Assembly: GCA_013822915.1 (NCBI GenBank)
Contig: PNLG01000438.1
Span: 1-12,390 of the forward strand
Reading direction: 5' to 3'
Source of the DNA: Sphingomonas sp.
Lineage (GTDB): Bacteria; Pseudomonadota; Alphaproteobacteria; Sphingomonadales; Sphingomonadaceae
DNA length: 12,390 nucleotides
Position 1 is the stretch's first letter, and every line of letters starts with the position of its first letter. Positions 12,162-12,390 of this stretch are shown here, in pieces. The notes under the pieces were generated by a model. It was not told the origin of the DNA, ran no database searches, and was given only the letters and a program-made list of their open reading frames with translations. The translations under genes and the position numbers were made by a program.

Positions 12162-12390
12162 TCAGAGGCCCGGCTCGCCGTCCGTATCGGCTTCGGGCAC
12201 CTCAGGTACCGCTGCGAACAGACGGACAGCGGCGCGGAGCCGCTCGCGGCAAACCGAGCGGCCGAGCAGCGCCATCGACCCGAACAGCGGCAGCGAGCGT
12301 CTTGATCCGGTGATCGCGACGAACAGCACCGGCGTGGTGTCGCGCGCCTTCAGCCCGAGATCGGCCGACATCGCCTTGACCGCGTCGAAC
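12162..12390 (-). CDS. gltX: Glutamyl-tRNA synthetase, C-terminal end (5' part outside window)
   Basis: The frame is open from the right edge to TGA at 12164-12162, giving 75 complete codons. The block LGLKARDTTPVLFVAITGS followed by LPLFGSMALLGR matches the end of the anticodon-binding domain of bacterial glutamate-tRNA ligases, which typically read about 'LGLKPR...PVRVAITGS...PPLFESxELLGRE'. The catalytic domain lies outside the window, so completeness and the discriminating or non-discriminating type cannot be judged. A short acidic tail (residues from VPEVPEADTDGE) follows the conserved part. The gene is convergent with the DUF427 gene, with only 6 bp between stops and no visible terminator. 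Confidence 0.75.
   Translation of the reverse strand, partial: FDAVKAMSADLGLKARDTTPVLFVAITGSRRSLPLFGSMALLGRSVCRERLRAAVRLFAAVPEVPEADTDGEPGL

Noticed and set aside
12159..12168. CCTC-A-GAGG dyad between DUF427 and gltX stops as a bidirectional terminator
   Set aside because: The one-base loop and short arms cannot form a stable hairpin, and there is no T-run.

Overview
The window is GC-rich, densely packed bacterial DNA. Codon use, gene style and family content suggest an alphaproteobacterium, probably of the Sphingomonas/Sphingopyxis group. That placement is inferred from the look of the proteins, not from a marker gene. I see no tRNA or rRNA gene, transposase, integrase, CRISPR array or attachment site. 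It reads as ordinary chromosome.

Layout. (1) 1-332, minus: the 5' part of a secreted cupin-domain protein that runs off the left edge, followed by a 383-bp palindrome-rich non-coding gap. (2) 716-1843, plus: a patatin-like phospholipase of the type with a DUF3734-like C-terminus. It converges on a small exported DUF302 protein (1860-2348, minus), which is divergent from a stand-alone ferredoxin-reductase-type FAD/NADH oxidoreductase (2514-3761, plus). (3) 7785-3740, minus: a four-gene operon reading circularly permuted ATP-grasp, alpha-E protein, transglutaminase-like protease, Anbu (the proteasome-related ancestral beta subunit). (4) 8788-7880, minus: a LysR regulator, divergent from a plus-strand run of alpha/beta hydrolase, FMN-dependent NADH-azoreductase, short-chain dehydrogenase, NTF2/SnoaL-like protein and DUF427 protein (8914-12155). 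(5) 12162-12390, minus: the C-terminal end of glutamyl-tRNA synthetase, running off the right edge.

How the genes work together. The Anbu operon is the most interesting system. The ATP-grasp/alpha-E pair is predicted from comparative genomics to form peptide or amide bonds. A papain-fold transglutaminase-like enzyme and an N-terminal-threonine proteasome homologue are encoded with it, which suggests a synthesis/cleavage or tagging/removal cycle whose substrate is unknown. The association has been noted before, but its biochemical role is, as far as I know, unsettled. Here the last three genes are tightly packed, while the first junction holds two strong tandem hairpins. The LysR-divergent cluster looks like a redox or electrophile response module: a hydrolase with an aspartate nucleophile, a quinone/azo reductase, a carbonyl-type SDR and two small accessory proteins. 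Two of its gene junctions carry strong GC-rich hairpins.

Several starts were set by ribosome-binding sites rather than by the longest frame: TTG for the ATP-grasp gene, GTG for Anbu and DUF427, and internal ATGs for patatin, DUF302, the FAD reductase, alpha-E, transglutaminase, SDR and the NTF2-like protein.
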